A stretch of DNA of 64,000 bases from Bacteroidota bacterium (lineage in GTDB: Bacteria; Bacteroidota; Bacteroidia; Chitinophagales; Chitinophagaceae), in contig JAFDYD010000036.1 in the NCBI GenBank assembly GCA_018267615.1, positions 40,739-104,738 on the forward strand. Reading direction: 5' to 3'. The notes under the pieces were generated by a model. The model did no database searches. It saw only the letters and a list, made by a program, of their open reading frames with translations, and was not told where the DNA came from. Positions 26,276-34,470 of the stretch are shown piece after piece. The position numbers and the translations under genes were made by a program. Position 1 is the stretch's first letter. Every line of letters begins with the position of its first letter.

Positions 26276-27406
26276 ATGTTCCCAATATTGACGGCTGACA
26301 CCATACCACAAAAGAAGGGAGATTTTCTTCCCTTGCTCGGTACTGATTATATAGAATTTTATGTGGGCAATGCAAAACAAGCGGCCCATTATTATAAATC
26401 TGCATTTGGTTTTTCATCACTGGCATACGCCGGACCAGAAACAGAGATGAAAGATAAAGTCAGCTATGTTGTCCGGCAGAATAAATTGACTTTTGTTTTT
26501 ACAACAGCATTGCGTACCGGCAATGCTATTGCTGATCATGTGTATTTGCATGGAGACGGAGTAAAAGTTCTTGCGTTGATTGTTGAAGACGCTGAGAGCG
26601 CGTGGATAGAAACAACAAAAAGAGGAGGCAGGAGTTATCTTGAACCAACAAAAATGAAGGATGATAACGGCGAGATGGTTATCAGTGGCATTTATACTTA
26701 TGGAGAAACGGTTCATATTTTTGTCGAAAGAAAAAATTACACAGGACCATTTATGCCGGGCTTCCGCGAATGGAAAAGCGATTTTAATCCATCTTCGTCG
26801 GGATTGCAATACGTTGATCATTGTGTCGGAAATGTTGGATGGAACCAAATGAATCCATGGGTACAGTTCTATGAACAAGTGATGGGCTTCCGGAATATTC
26901 TAACATTCGATGACAGTGATATTTCTACCGAATATTCTGCATTGATGAGTAAGGTGATGAGTAACGGTAATGGATATGTGAAATTCCCTATCAATGAACC
27001 TGCGGAAGGAAAAAAGAAATCGCAGGTGGAAGAATACCTGGAATTTTATAATGGAGAAGGAGTGCAGCATGTTGCGTTGGCCACCAATGATATCGTGAAA
27101 ACAGTTACCGATCTAAAAAATCGCGGAGTTGAATTTTTAAAGATTCCGACTTCATATTATGATGAGTTATTAGGCAGGGTAGGGAAGATCGATGAAAATA
27201 TCGAACCATTAAAGGAGCTTGGAATTCTTGTCGATCGCGATGAGGAAGGATACCTGCTACAGATTTTCTCAAAACCAGTTGAAGACAGACCAACATTATT
27301 TTTTGAAATCATCCAAAGAAAAGGCGCCAAAAGTTTTGGAAAAGGCAATTTCAAGGCTCTGTTTGAAGCGATAGAAAGAGAACAGGGATTGAGAGGAAAC
27401 CTTTGA
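26276..27406 (+). CDS. hppD: 4-hydroxyphenylpyruvate dioxygenase
   Basis: Fe(II)-dependent conversion of 4-hydroxyphenylpyruvate to homogentisate in tyrosine breakdown. 376 residues, two vicinal-oxygen-chelate domains. Iron ligands are visible: the first His in LQYVDHCVGNVGW (about residue 182), the second in GVQHVALATNDI (about 265) and the Glu in LFFEIIQRKGAKSFGKGNF (about 345), the last being the diagnostic C-terminal motif. The N-terminus GTDYIEFYVGNAKQAAHYY is typical. Homogentisate dioxygenase is not in the window. A heptamer-word palindrome starts 15 nt after the stop. Confidence 0.96.
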   Translation: MFPILTADTIPQKKGDFLPLLGTDYIEFYVGNAKQAAHYYKSAFGFSSLAYAGPETEMKDKVSYVVRQNKLTFVFTTALRTGNAIADHVYLHGDGVKVLALIVEDAESAWIETTKRGGRSYLEPTKMKDDNGEMVISGIYTYGETVHIFVERKNYTGPFMPGFREWKSDFNPSSSGLQYVDHCVGNVGWNQMNPWVQFYEQVMGFRNILTFDDSDISTEYSALMSKVMSNGNGYVKFPINEPAEGKKKSQVEEYLEFYNGEGVQHVALATNDIVKTVTDLKNRGVEFLKIPTSYYDELLGRVGKIDENIEPLKELGILVDRDEEGYLLQIFSKPVEDRPTLFFEIIQRKGAKSFGKGNFKALFEAIEREQGLRGNL

Positions 27407-27420
27407 AAAATGTTGCGTTG

Positions 27421-27581
27421 CAAGGTACAAGATAAAAGAAGGTACAAGGAACAAGGTACAAGGTACAGGGTACAAGGAACAAGGAACAAGGCACAAGTCT
27501 TGTACCTTGTACCTTGTTCCTTGTTCCTTGTACCCTGTACCTTGTACCTTGTTCCTTGTACCTTCTTCTATCTTGTACCTT
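27421..27581. repeat. TACAAGG heptamer array forming a long near-perfect palindrome
   Basis: Left arm (about 27421-27497) and right arm (about 27499-27581) are built from 7-nt words TACAAGG, AACAAGG and their complements. They match almost base for base, including shared irregular words (AAGATA/TATCTT and TACAGGG/CCCTGTA). The centre ACAAG-T-CTTGT has essentially no loop. It fills the gap between HPPD and the L,D-transpeptidase gene, both rightward. Translation in one frame gives LVPCTLYLVPC-type peptide, which can mislead gene calling. Confidence 0.95.
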
Positions 27582-27712
27582 TTTTCTTGTGCCTTGACCC
27601 GCTGCCTTTTACGTTATTCACGCCTGTTTATATAATATTCTGGCAGTTTTTTTGTTTTTATAGTACTTTTATTGGTCTTGGTAGACCATTATTCATTAAT
27701 CGTTCCCTTTGC

Positions 27713-28921
27713 ATGACTGTAAATAGAGCTACAAAGCAGATAAGCCTGGTAACCCTTTGCCTGATTTTTTTGGCGATGGGCTCAACCGCGCAAACAGCTT
27801 CCACACCTACTTATTCGGTTAATTTCCTCGACTATCAACGTTCCATTCCGAAAATCAGCGAAGTGATGAAACGAAAGGAAGATACGTTGATGAAACAATT
27901 CCAGGCGAGGGGATTGGTATGGCCAGCTAAATATATTTACATCCGATCATTCAAATATGATAGTGAGCTGGAACTCTGGGTGAAAAATAAATCAAGCGAA
28001 AAATATAAATTATTTAAGACGTATAAAGTATGTGCACTCGCTGGTTCATTAGGCCCGAAAAGAATGGCGGGCGATTACCAGGTTCCTGAAGGTTTTTATT
28101 ATATCAATGAGTTTAATCCAAGAAGTTTATATCATTTGTCGCTTGGGTTGAATTATCCAAACGAGTCCGATAAATTATTAAGCGATATTTCCCAACCAGG
28201 TGGAGATATTTACATTCATGGAAGTTGCGTAACTACCGGATGCATTCCAATCACGGATGAACAGATTGAAGAGCTGTATATTCTCGCAGCACATGCAAAG
28301 GATATGGGACAGGATTTTATTCCTGTGCATATTTTTCCCGTAAATTTTAGAAACGTCAGAAGCGTTGCCTATTTAAATAAATACCTGCAGAGTTTTGCCG
28401 AGTATGGTTCTTTCGAACGCAGTATGAAGAATGCTTATTTTTATTTTGAAAAAAATCACCAGGTACCGGCAGTGATCGTCAATGGAAAAGGTGAATATAT
28501 CATGGAAGAAATTCCGGCAATTATTTCTGAGGAACCAAGAGTCGAAACAAAAGTGGTGAAAAAGGCCACTCATGCTCCCCAGCCTATAAAAGAAGAAGAT
28601 CTTGCGAAAGTTGTCGATAATCAACCTGTGTTCCCCGGTGGAAATCCTGCATTCAAAGTGTTCGTCGATAAGCTGGGTAAGGATATGGTGAATGAGTTGT
28701 TGCCCGGACAGAAAAAAGCTTTTGTAATGGTGGAATATATTATTGACAGGACAGGCAAACCTGTTTATGCAAATGTATTGAGTGGGGGAAATGAAAAAAT
28801 GAATGACATCATCGAGCAAACTTTTTTGAAGATGGATAACTGGTTACCTGCTATTCGCAGCGGTTTGAATGTGCCAATCAAGCTGAAACAAACCATCATC
28901 GTAGAAGCAGATCAGCCTTAA
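27713..28921 (+). CDS. YafK-like L,D-transpeptidase-fold protein fused to a TonB C-terminal domain
   Basis: A 402-residue exported protein acting on peptidoglycan. The ATG at 27713 starts a signal peptide (ending near MGSTAQ); the frame is open 303 nt further but through the palindrome. The YkuD/YafK domain spans about 50-235 with the catalytic text IYIHGSCVTTGCIPITDEQ (Cys about 176), close to the HGxCxTxGC form of YafK/DpaA rather than classical SHGC transpeptidases. From about residue 303 to the end there is a TonB_C-like domain (PVFPGGNPAFKVF, VEYIIDRTGKPVYANVL, NWLPAIRSGLNVPIKLKQT). Convergent aspartokinase overlaps its last 4 nt. Confidence 0.8.
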   Translation: MTVNRATKQISLVTLCLIFLAMGSTAQTASTPTYSVNFLDYQRSIPKISEVMKRKEDTLMKQFQARGLVWPAKYIYIRSFKYDSELELWVKNKSSEKYKLFKTYKVCALAGSLGPKRMAGDYQVPEGFYYINEFNPRSLYHLSLGLNYPNESDKLLSDISQPGGDIYIHGSCVTTGCIPITDEQIEELYILAAHAKDMGQDFIPVHIFPVNFRNVRSVAYLNKYLQSFAEYGSFERSMKNAYFYFEKNHQVPAVIVNGKGEYIMEEIPAIISEEPRVETKVVKKATHAPQPIKEEDLAKVVDNQPVFPGGNPAFKVFVDKLGKDMVNELLPGQKKAFVMVEYIIDRTGKPVYANVLSGGNEKMNDIIEQTFLKMDNWLPAIRSGLNVPIKLKQTIIVEADQP

Positions 28922-30183
28922 TTTCTCATCAATACCTGTACGGTTTCCGGCGATTGTTGCCTCAACACAACCGTTTTATTTTTTGTCAAATCATCTAATG
29001 TCGATTGATTATAATGGCGAATAGTCAGCAACGTTAGTCCACGTTCGATTTGCACTTCGAAAGTATCGGCGGATTTGAGCGCGAGCTTTTCAATTTTTTC
29101 CGGCTTATCGTCCAGGCATACCAATAAACTCACAGCACCACTTTGCATCAGGTTTGGTTTGATCCTGATATCGTTAAAAAAATGGTACAGCTCTCCGGTG
29201 GCTGTTTCTCCAACAAAAGAAAAATCTTTTGAATGAAGATGCATGAGCACTTGGTTTTGTTTCACAACAATAATCGGCGGAAGCTGCTTAATGCTTTTTG
29301 CGTGAATGATGGTGCCCGGCAAATTTTTATTCAAAAAACATTTTACGTATAAAGGAATATTTTTATTCTGCAAAGGCTTGATGGTTTTTGGGTGAATCAC
29401 CTGCGCACCATAATATGCCATCTCAATAACCTCGTCATAATTTAGTTCGCTGATGAATTGAGCATTGGGAAATTCTTTTGGGTCGGCATTCATCACTCCT
29501 TCAACATCTTTCCATATTGATTGACTTTCGGCGTCAAGCATATTTGCAAAAACCGCAGCGGTGTAATCGCTGCCCTCTCTTCCAAGTGTAGTACTTTCAT
29601 TTTCATCTGTCGAGCCGATGAATCCCTGCGTCAAAACAATATCAAATTCATCGAACAATGGAACGATATCTTTTTTTACTTTATTGAGCGTATAATCCCA
29701 ATCAATATTGGCATCACGGAAATTATCATCGGTTCTGAAAATATCGCGTACATCAACCCACTTCAATGAAAATCCATCCGATTGTAAATAAGCGGCAACA
29801 ATTGCAGTGGATAGCAATTCACCGATGCAAACCACCTGGTCGTAATAATAATCAAACTCTCGCTTGGGTTTATCATGGAGCAACCATTCTATCTCCGTAA
29901 AAAAATCTTTTAGATGAATTTCTGTCGATGTAAAATTATCGCCGAGTAGTTCCTTTGCGGTTGCAAGATGAGTTTCCTTAACAACATTAAAATGACGAAG
30001 CGCATCTTCTTTTTTTTGTGCAAAAAAAGCCTCTGCTACTTTTTCCAATGCGTTGGTGGTTTTGCCCATTGCAGATATAACAACAAGTATCTTTTGATCG
30101 TTATAGGAACGAAGGATATTGGCGACATTTTTGATTCTTTCCGTGCTACTGACACTGGCTCCGCCGAATTTAAATACTTTCAT
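28918..30183 (-). CDS. lysC: Aspartate kinase
   Basis: Phosphorylates aspartate at the head of the lysine, threonine and methionine pathways. 421 residues, monofunctional. The N-terminus MKVFKFGGASVSSTERIKNV is the kinase lysine/glycine loop; TTLGREGSDYTAAVFANML and WKDVEGVMNADPKEFPNA follow. The C-terminal part (from about 290) is the allosteric ACT region. The stop codon overlaps the convergent L,D-transpeptidase stop within TTAA. It carries no homoserine dehydrogenase domain. Confidence 0.95.
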   Translation of the reverse strand: MKVFKFGGASVSSTERIKNVANILRSYNDQKILVVISAMGKTTNALEKVAEAFFAQKKEDALRHFNVVKETHLATAKELLGDNFTSTEIHLKDFFTEIEWLLHDKPKREFDYYYDQVVCIGELLSTAIVAAYLQSDGFSLKWVDVRDIFRTDDNFRDANIDWDYTLNKVKKDIVPLFDEFDIVLTQGFIGSTDENESTTLGREGSDYTAAVFANMLDAESQSIWKDVEGVMNADPKEFPNAQFISELNYDEVIEMAYYGAQVIHPKTIKPLQNKNIPLYVKCFLNKNLPGTIIHAKSIKQLPPIIVVKQNQVLMHLHSKDFSFVGETATGELYHFFNDIRIKPNLMQSGAVSLLVCLDDKPEKIEKLALKSADTFEVQIERGLTLLTIRHYNQSTLDDLTKNKTVVLRQQSPETVQVLMRN

Positions 30184-30208
30184 TTGTATCAGATTTGATA
30201 TGAACGTT

Positions 30209-30216
30209 CAAAGATA
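30209..30216 (-). promoter_or_regulatory. Candidate -7 box for aspartate kinase
   Basis: Read on the minus strand the bases are TATCTTTG, an exact TAnnTTTG, 25 nt upstream of the ATG. No clear -33 element. Confidence 0.35.
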
Positions 30217-30297
30217 ATGGAAAGAGAAATTGCGAATTAAAGTATCCTTAACAGGTTGAGTAAAATAAAAATTGTAAAATTTAATTATAGTATCAAT

Positions 30298-30759
30298 ATG
30301 TCTGTAAAAATTTATTTCGCATTGATCGCCGGATTATTATTTTTTCAATCGCACACGGTAAAGATTAACGAACCTTCACCGAAAAAAACAATCGAAGAAG
30401 ATATTTTATATTATGTGAACCAGGATAGAAAATCAAAGGGTTTACAGCCACTTAAATTAAATGATGTCGAATCTTCCTTTGCTACGGAACATAGCCGCAA
30501 TATGGCGACTGGTAAAGTTGCATTTGGGCATGATGGCCTCACGGCGAGGGCAAAAAAAATACAAAAACAACTCGGTGGTATCACAGCTGTCGGGGAAAAT
30601 GTTGCTTCGGGTCAAATGACTGCAAAAGAAGCGGTAGAGGGATGGCTTCAAAGTCCCGGCCACAAAAGAAATATCGAAGGTGATTTTACACTCACGGGTA
30701 TCGGTTGGGCAAAAGATAAAAAAGGGATGATTTATTTTACGCAGATATTTACGAAATAG
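30298..30759 (+). CDS. Secreted CAP/SCP-domain protein (YkwD type)
   Basis: A 153-residue exported protein. The ATG at 30298 begins a signal peptide (MSVKIYFALIAGLLFFQSHT). A single CAP domain follows: ILYYVNQDRKSKGLQPLKLN, FATEHSRNMATGKVAFGHDG with the conserved His and Glu, GENVASGQMTAKEAVEGWLQ and SPGHKRNI (second His). This is the bacterial YkwD-like form of unknown activity. It is followed directly by a heptamer-word inverted repeat. Confidence 0.88.
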   Translation: MSVKIYFALIAGLLFFQSHTVKINEPSPKKTIEEDILYYVNQDRKSKGLQPLKLNDVESSFATEHSRNMATGKVAFGHDGLTARAKKIQKQLGGITAVGENVASGQMTAKEAVEGWLQSPGHKRNIEGDFTLTGIGWAKDKKGMIYFTQIFTK

Positions 30760-30771
30760 GAGGAAGAAGAA

Positions 30772-30976
30772 ACAATGTACAATGTACAAGGTACAAGGTA
30801 CAAGGTACAAGGTGCAAGGTGCAAGGTGCAAGATACAAGATTCAAGATACAAGATTGGAAATCCAAATCGTTTTAGGAATTTAAGTCTTGTATCGTGTGT
30901 CATGTCCCTTGAACCTTGAACCTTGTACCTTGTACCTTGTACCTTGTCCCTTGTACCTTGTATCTTGTATCTTCAC
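30772..30976. repeat. TACAAGG/CTTGTAC heptamer arrays in inverted orientation
   Basis: Left arm 30772-30856 reads TACAATG, TACAAGG x4, TGCAAGG x2, TGCAAGA, TACAAGA, TTCAAGA, TACAAGA. Right arm from about 30884 to 30976 reads CTTGTAT, then irregular words, CTTGAAC x2, CTTGTAC x3, CTTGTCC, CTTGTAC, CTTGTAT x2. A 27-nt unique centre separates them. The same vocabulary occurs at 9328, 27421 and 42914. Confidence 0.93.
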
Positions 30977-31049
30977 CAACTCTTCTGGACTACAACACAT
31001 TCCTCGGACTGGTTTTGTTATCAAATACAACTGGCGTAAATTGCCCATT

Positions 31050-31817
31050 ATGACTTCTGAGGCAATCATTTCGGTAAAAAATCTTGTTAAGAAATACGGC
31101 GATTTTGAAGCGGTAAAAGGTATCAGCTTCGATGTATATAACGGAGAAATTTTTGGATTACTGGGTCCAAATGGCGCCGGCAAATCTACTACGCTTGAAA
31201 TCATAGAAACACTTCGTGAAAAAACGAGCGGGAGTATTACGGTAGATGGCATCGACCTCGATAGAAAGCCTGATGAAATAAAAAAAATCATTGGAGTACA
31301 ACTTCAAACTTCTGGTTATTATCCCAATCTGAATCTGACCGAATTGATTGAATTGTTTGGTGGTCTCTACAATCAAACAGTGAAGCCACTCGAGCTATTG
31401 GACATGGTGAATCTTCGTGATAAGGCAAAAGCAAAATATAAAAATCTGAGCGGCGGACAAAAGCAACGTTTTTCCATTGCAACCACATTGATCAATCATC
31501 CGAAAATTATTTTTTTGGATGAACCGACTACAGGGTTGGATCCGCAGGCGAGAAGAAACCTCTGGGATCTTGTAACGGATATCCGTGCACGCGGAACAAC
31601 CGTGATCATCACGACACATTATATGGATGAAGCAGAAGTTTTGTGTGACAGAGTGGCCATCATCGACGCCGGAAAAATCATTGCATTGGATACACCCGAT
31701 CAACTTATCGACAAACTCGTTGATACCGGTTTTGAAAGACCCAAGGAAGTGAAAAAAGCAAATCTTGAAGATGTGTTCATCAATCTTACCGGGCATACCC
31801 TCAGGGCTGAACAATGA
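31050..31817 (+). CDS. ABC transporter ATP-binding protein (DrrA/CcmA type)
   Basis: A 255-residue ATPase subunit. The ATG at 31050 (MTSEAIISVKNLVKKYGDFE) is chosen; the frame extends upstream only through the word repeat. Walker A LLGPNGAGKSTTLEII, Q-loop VQLQTSGYYPNL, signature LSGGQKQRFSIA, Walker B IIFLDEPTTGLDPQ and switch His in ITTHYMDEAE are all intact. The C-terminus LEDVFINLTGHTLR is typical of export ABC subunits of the ABC-2 class. No permease gene is adjacent, so its membrane partner is unknown. The next gene starts 25 nt later. Confidence 0.9.
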   Translation: MTSEAIISVKNLVKKYGDFEAVKGISFDVYNGEIFGLLGPNGAGKSTTLEIIETLREKTSGSITVDGIDLDRKPDEIKKIIGVQLQTSGYYPNLNLTELIELFGGLYNQTVKPLELLDMVNLRDKAKAKYKNLSGGQKQRFSIATTLINHPKIIFLDEPTTGLDPQARRNLWDLVTDIRARGTTVIITTHYMDEAEVLCDRVAIIDAGKIIALDTPDQLIDKLVDTGFERPKEVKKANLEDVFINLTGHTLRAEQ

Positions 31818-31841
31818 TTGAAAATATCAAAACTGCTTTAT

Positions 31842-32369
31842 ATGACATCGGATCTTCGGTATCCAATAGGCAAATACGAACCAAAGCTTTTTTCAGATCA
31901 TCAAAAAAAAATCTGGCTGAATGATATTAAATTTCTTCCGCAGGCTGTAGAGAATATCATTCTCAATTTGGACAGAGCGCAGTTGCATACGCCTTATCGG
32001 GAAGGCGGTTGGACCGTATGGCAATTGGTGCACCATATTGCAGACAGCCATATCAATGCTTATTGTCGTTTCAAAGTTGGATTGACTGAAGACAATCCAA
32101 CAATTAAAACTTATGAAGAGCATTTATGGGCTGAACTTGATGATGTGAAAGATCTCCCTATTAATATCTCAATTACTTTATTGTATGCATTGCATACACG
32201 TTGGTACGAAGCCATAAGAAATTTATCGGACGATGCATGGCAACGCACCGTTATCCATCCCGGACAAAATAAAACTGTTTCTTTGTGGTGGTTGCTCGGC
32301 AATTATGCCTGGCATGGAAAACATCATGTGGCCCACATTGCGGCCTTGCGCGAAAGAAATAACTGGTGA
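31842..32369 (+). CDS. DinB/YfiT-family protein, putative bacillithiol transferase
   Basis: A 175-residue DinB-like four-helix metalloenzyme. The ATG at 31842 (MTSDLRYPIGKY) is preferred to an in-frame TTG at 31818. The metal-ligand histidines are in WTVWQLVHHIADSHINAYCR (about residue 60) and NYAWHGKHHVAHIAALRERN near the C-terminus. The start RYPIGKYEP is characteristic of the YfiT/BstA branch, for which bacillithiol S-transferase activity is known in Firmicutes. bshC at 18139 makes that cofactor plausible here. Probably co-transcribed with the ABC ATPase. Confidence 0.8.
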   Translation: MTSDLRYPIGKYEPKLFSDHQKKIWLNDIKFLPQAVENIILNLDRAQLHTPYREGGWTVWQLVHHIADSHINAYCRFKVGLTEDNPTIKTYEEHLWAELDDVKDLPINISITLLYALHTRWYEAIRNLSDDAWQRTVIHPGQNKTVSLWWLLGNYAWHGKHHVAHIAALRERNNW

Positions 32370-32426
32370 GCAAATTCGAATGATTTAACCATAAAGCCAC
32401 CGAACCAAAAAATAATCAACCAAATC

Positions 32427-32984
32427 ATGAAGGATCTTAGTTGGAAAACACTATCGTCAGAATATCTTTTTAAAGAAACCTGGTTTACCGTACGTAGAGA
32501 AACTTGCGAAACAAGAGAAGGAAAGATCATCACTCCGTATTATGTATATGAATTTCCTGCCTGGGTAACAGCAGTGGCAGTTACAGAAGATAATAAAATT
32601 ATTTTGGAGCGGCAATACCGGCATGCGTTAAAAGAAACCAACTATGAAGTTCCCGGAGGTTGTGTCGACGACACTGATCCTTCCCTCGAAGCTGCGATTG
32701 CAAGAGAACTGCTCGAAGAAACCGGTTATCGGTTTACAAAATACGAATACCTCGGGAAAACATCATCCAATCCATCCACCAATAATAATTGGATGCATAT
32801 GTACCTTGCTACCGGCGGCGTATATGCGCAAAAACAGGAATTGGATCATAATGAGGAAATCGAAGTATATCTTTTTTCTATCGACGAGATAAAGGAAATG
32901 CTAAAAAATAATTTGATAATCCAAAGCATGCACGTAACAGCGCTTTTTTATGGATTAGCGAGGCTGGGAGCGATTGGGTATTGA
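32427..32984 (+). CDS. NUDIX hydrolase, ADP-ribose pyrophosphatase type
   Basis: A 185-residue cytoplasmic pyrophosphatase. The NUDIX box is GGCVDDTDPSLEAAIAREL followed by LEETGY (about residues 76-100); the REL-LEE-TG half is canonical, while the first half is one residue longer than GX5EX7RE, with Asp in the usual Glu place. The N-terminal strand-swap region YLFKETWFTVRRETCE and a C-terminal IDEIKEML fit ADP-ribose pyrophosphatase-like enzymes. The gene ends 14 nt before the octamer repeat shared with convergent folC. Confidence 0.85.
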   Translation: MKDLSWKTLSSEYLFKETWFTVRRETCETREGKIITPYYVYEFPAWVTAVAVTEDNKIILERQYRHALKETNYEVPGGCVDDTDPSLEAAIARELLEETGYRFTKYEYLGKTSSNPSTNNNWMHMYLATGGVYAQKQELDHNEEIEVYLFSIDEIKEMLKNNLIIQSMHVTALFYGLARLGAIGY

Positions 32985-32997
32985 GTGGGGATCTGTT

Positions 32998-33057
32998 CTT
33001 TGCGCTTTTGCGTCTTTGCGTGAGATAGTTTTCACGCAAAGACGCAAAAGCGCAAAG
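32998..33057. repeat. Perfect 26-bp inverted repeat, second CTTTGCGT-word copy
   Basis: Arms 32998-33023 and 33032-33057 are perfectly complementary over 26 bp with an 8-nt loop GATAGTTT. The arm is identical to the inner 26 bases of the arm at 17088-17116; only the loops differ. GATCT/AGATC (32990-32994, 33062-33066) extends it outward. It occupies the gap between convergent NUDIX and folC genes. Confidence 0.95.
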
Positions 33058-33064
33058 TTTGAGA

Positions 33065-34354
33065 TCACCTCTCTACTTCACCAACTACAAACACGCTACC
33101 ACAAACAACGACCAGGTCTTTTTTACCCGCACGATTGATTGCAGCATGTAACGCATCTTTTACGAATGCATAGCGGTTTCCTGTAAGTCCGATGGCTTTT
33201 GCTTTTTCAGCCAACTCTTCTTCTGGCAAAGCTCTTGGTATCTGTGCCTTTGTAAAATAATAATTGCCATGTTTTGGAAGTAAGGCCAAAATTTTTTCCA
33301 CTTCTTTATCTTTTACCATCCCTAATACAATATGCAATTCTTCATGATCGGTGATTTCAATTTGCTTCACGATTTGCAGCATGCCGTCCTCATTATGCCC
33401 CACATCAAGAACAATAGTTGGGTTTTCATGTATGATTTCCCATCGTCCATGCAATCCCGTTAGTTTTTTTACCTGGCGCAATCCGTTTTGAATATGAATT
33501 TCAGCGATGCTAAATCCTTTTCCTTTGAGCAAATGAATTGCTTCTATAACGGTAACCAGGTTTTTAAGCTGATAAATTCCTGTCAGATCTAAATGATAAT
33601 AAGATTTTTCATTATTGTGCGTAGATGTAAGTTCTGCTACGAGTTCATGCTTTTCAAATTTCCATTCAGCAACAAATCTTTTTCTTTCTGCAAAATGTAT
33701 TTCCGCATTTTCAAATTGAGCCTTATTCAAAAATACTTCATGGATTTCCGGATGATCTTCTCCGATAACCACCGGTGTGTTTTTTTTGATGATGCCAGCT
33801 TTTTCAAAAGCAATCTTGTCAAGTGTGTTGCCGAGCATGCTCATGTGATCATATCCGATATTGGTGATAACGGACAATTCAGGTTGAATGACATTGGTGC
33901 TATCCAATCTTCCTCCCAGTCCAACTTCAATGATAGCAATATCTGTTTTTTGTTTTGCAAAATATTCGAATGCCATCACAACTGTTATTTCGAAAAACGA
34001 AGGTTCTAATTTTTCGATCATCGGTTTTATTCTCTCGACAAAATCAATCACAAAATCTTCGGTCACCATCTCTCCGTCAATTTTTATACGCTCGCGAAAA
34101 TCTTTGAGATGAGGTGATGTATATAATCCCGTTTTATAACCGGCAGCCTGGAAGATTGCTGCGAGCATGTGGCTGGTAGAACCCTTGCCATTGGTGCCGC
34201 CTATATGAATTGTTTTGAACTTCGTGTGAGGATTACCGAGATATTCGCAAAGTGCCAGTGTATTGGTCAGGTCTTTTTTAAATGCCGCTGCACCAATCCT
34301 GCTGAACATGGGGAGCCGTGTAAATAAATAATCGATTGTTTCGGTGTAAGTCAT
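33065..34354 (-). CDS. folC: Folylpolyglutamate synthase/dihydrofolate synthase
   Basis: Adds glutamate to dihydropteroate or folates, in the cytoplasm. 429 residues, a Mur-ligase-fold protein. The P-loop HIGGTNGKGSTSHMLAAIF is at about residue 46, TSPHLKDFRERIKIDG and the Omega-loop follow, EVGLGGRLDSTNVI is present, and the C-terminal glutamate-ligase domain contains LDVGHNEDGM. It ends inside the outer edge of the 26-bp repeat and is followed upstream by another fold at 34361. Confidence 0.95.
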   Translation of the reverse strand: MTYTETIDYLFTRLPMFSRIGAAAFKKDLTNTLALCEYLGNPHTKFKTIHIGGTNGKGSTSHMLAAIFQAAGYKTGLYTSPHLKDFRERIKIDGEMVTEDFVIDFVERIKPMIEKLEPSFFEITVVMAFEYFAKQKTDIAIIEVGLGGRLDSTNVIQPELSVITNIGYDHMSMLGNTLDKIAFEKAGIIKKNTPVVIGEDHPEIHEVFLNKAQFENAEIHFAERKRFVAEWKFEKHELVAELTSTHNNEKSYYHLDLTGIYQLKNLVTVIEAIHLLKGKGFSIAEIHIQNGLRQVKKLTGLHGRWEIIHENPTIVLDVGHNEDGMLQIVKQIEITDHEELHIVLGMVKDKEVEKILALLPKHGNYYFTKAQIPRALPEEELAEKAKAIGLTGNRYAFVKDALHAAINRAGKKDLVVVCGSVFVVGEVER

Positions 34355-34360
34355 GACCAG

Positions 34361-34461
34361 GATTAATCGTGATTTTTTGTGATGATAAAGATGAATTACC
34401 TCATCCTGATTTTCAAGTTTAATATTTCTTTCCTAAAAATCCGTAATAATCACGATTAATC
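34361..34461. repeat. Inverted repeat with about 10-nt GATT words
   Basis: GATTAATCGTGATT (34361-34374) pairs perfectly with AATCACGATTAATC (34448-34461). Between them GATGATAAA, GATGAATTA and ATCCTGATTTT continue an approximately 10-nt rhythm. The flanking ACCAGGATT motif recurs at 3724 and 63235. It separates two leftward genes. Confidence 0.75.
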
Positions 34462-34470
34462 TCGGTTCTA

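Noticed and set aside
27421..30976. CRISPR arrays in the TACAAGG regions
   Set aside because: Period is 7 nt with no unique spacers of constant length, arms are inverted, and no cas genes are in the window.
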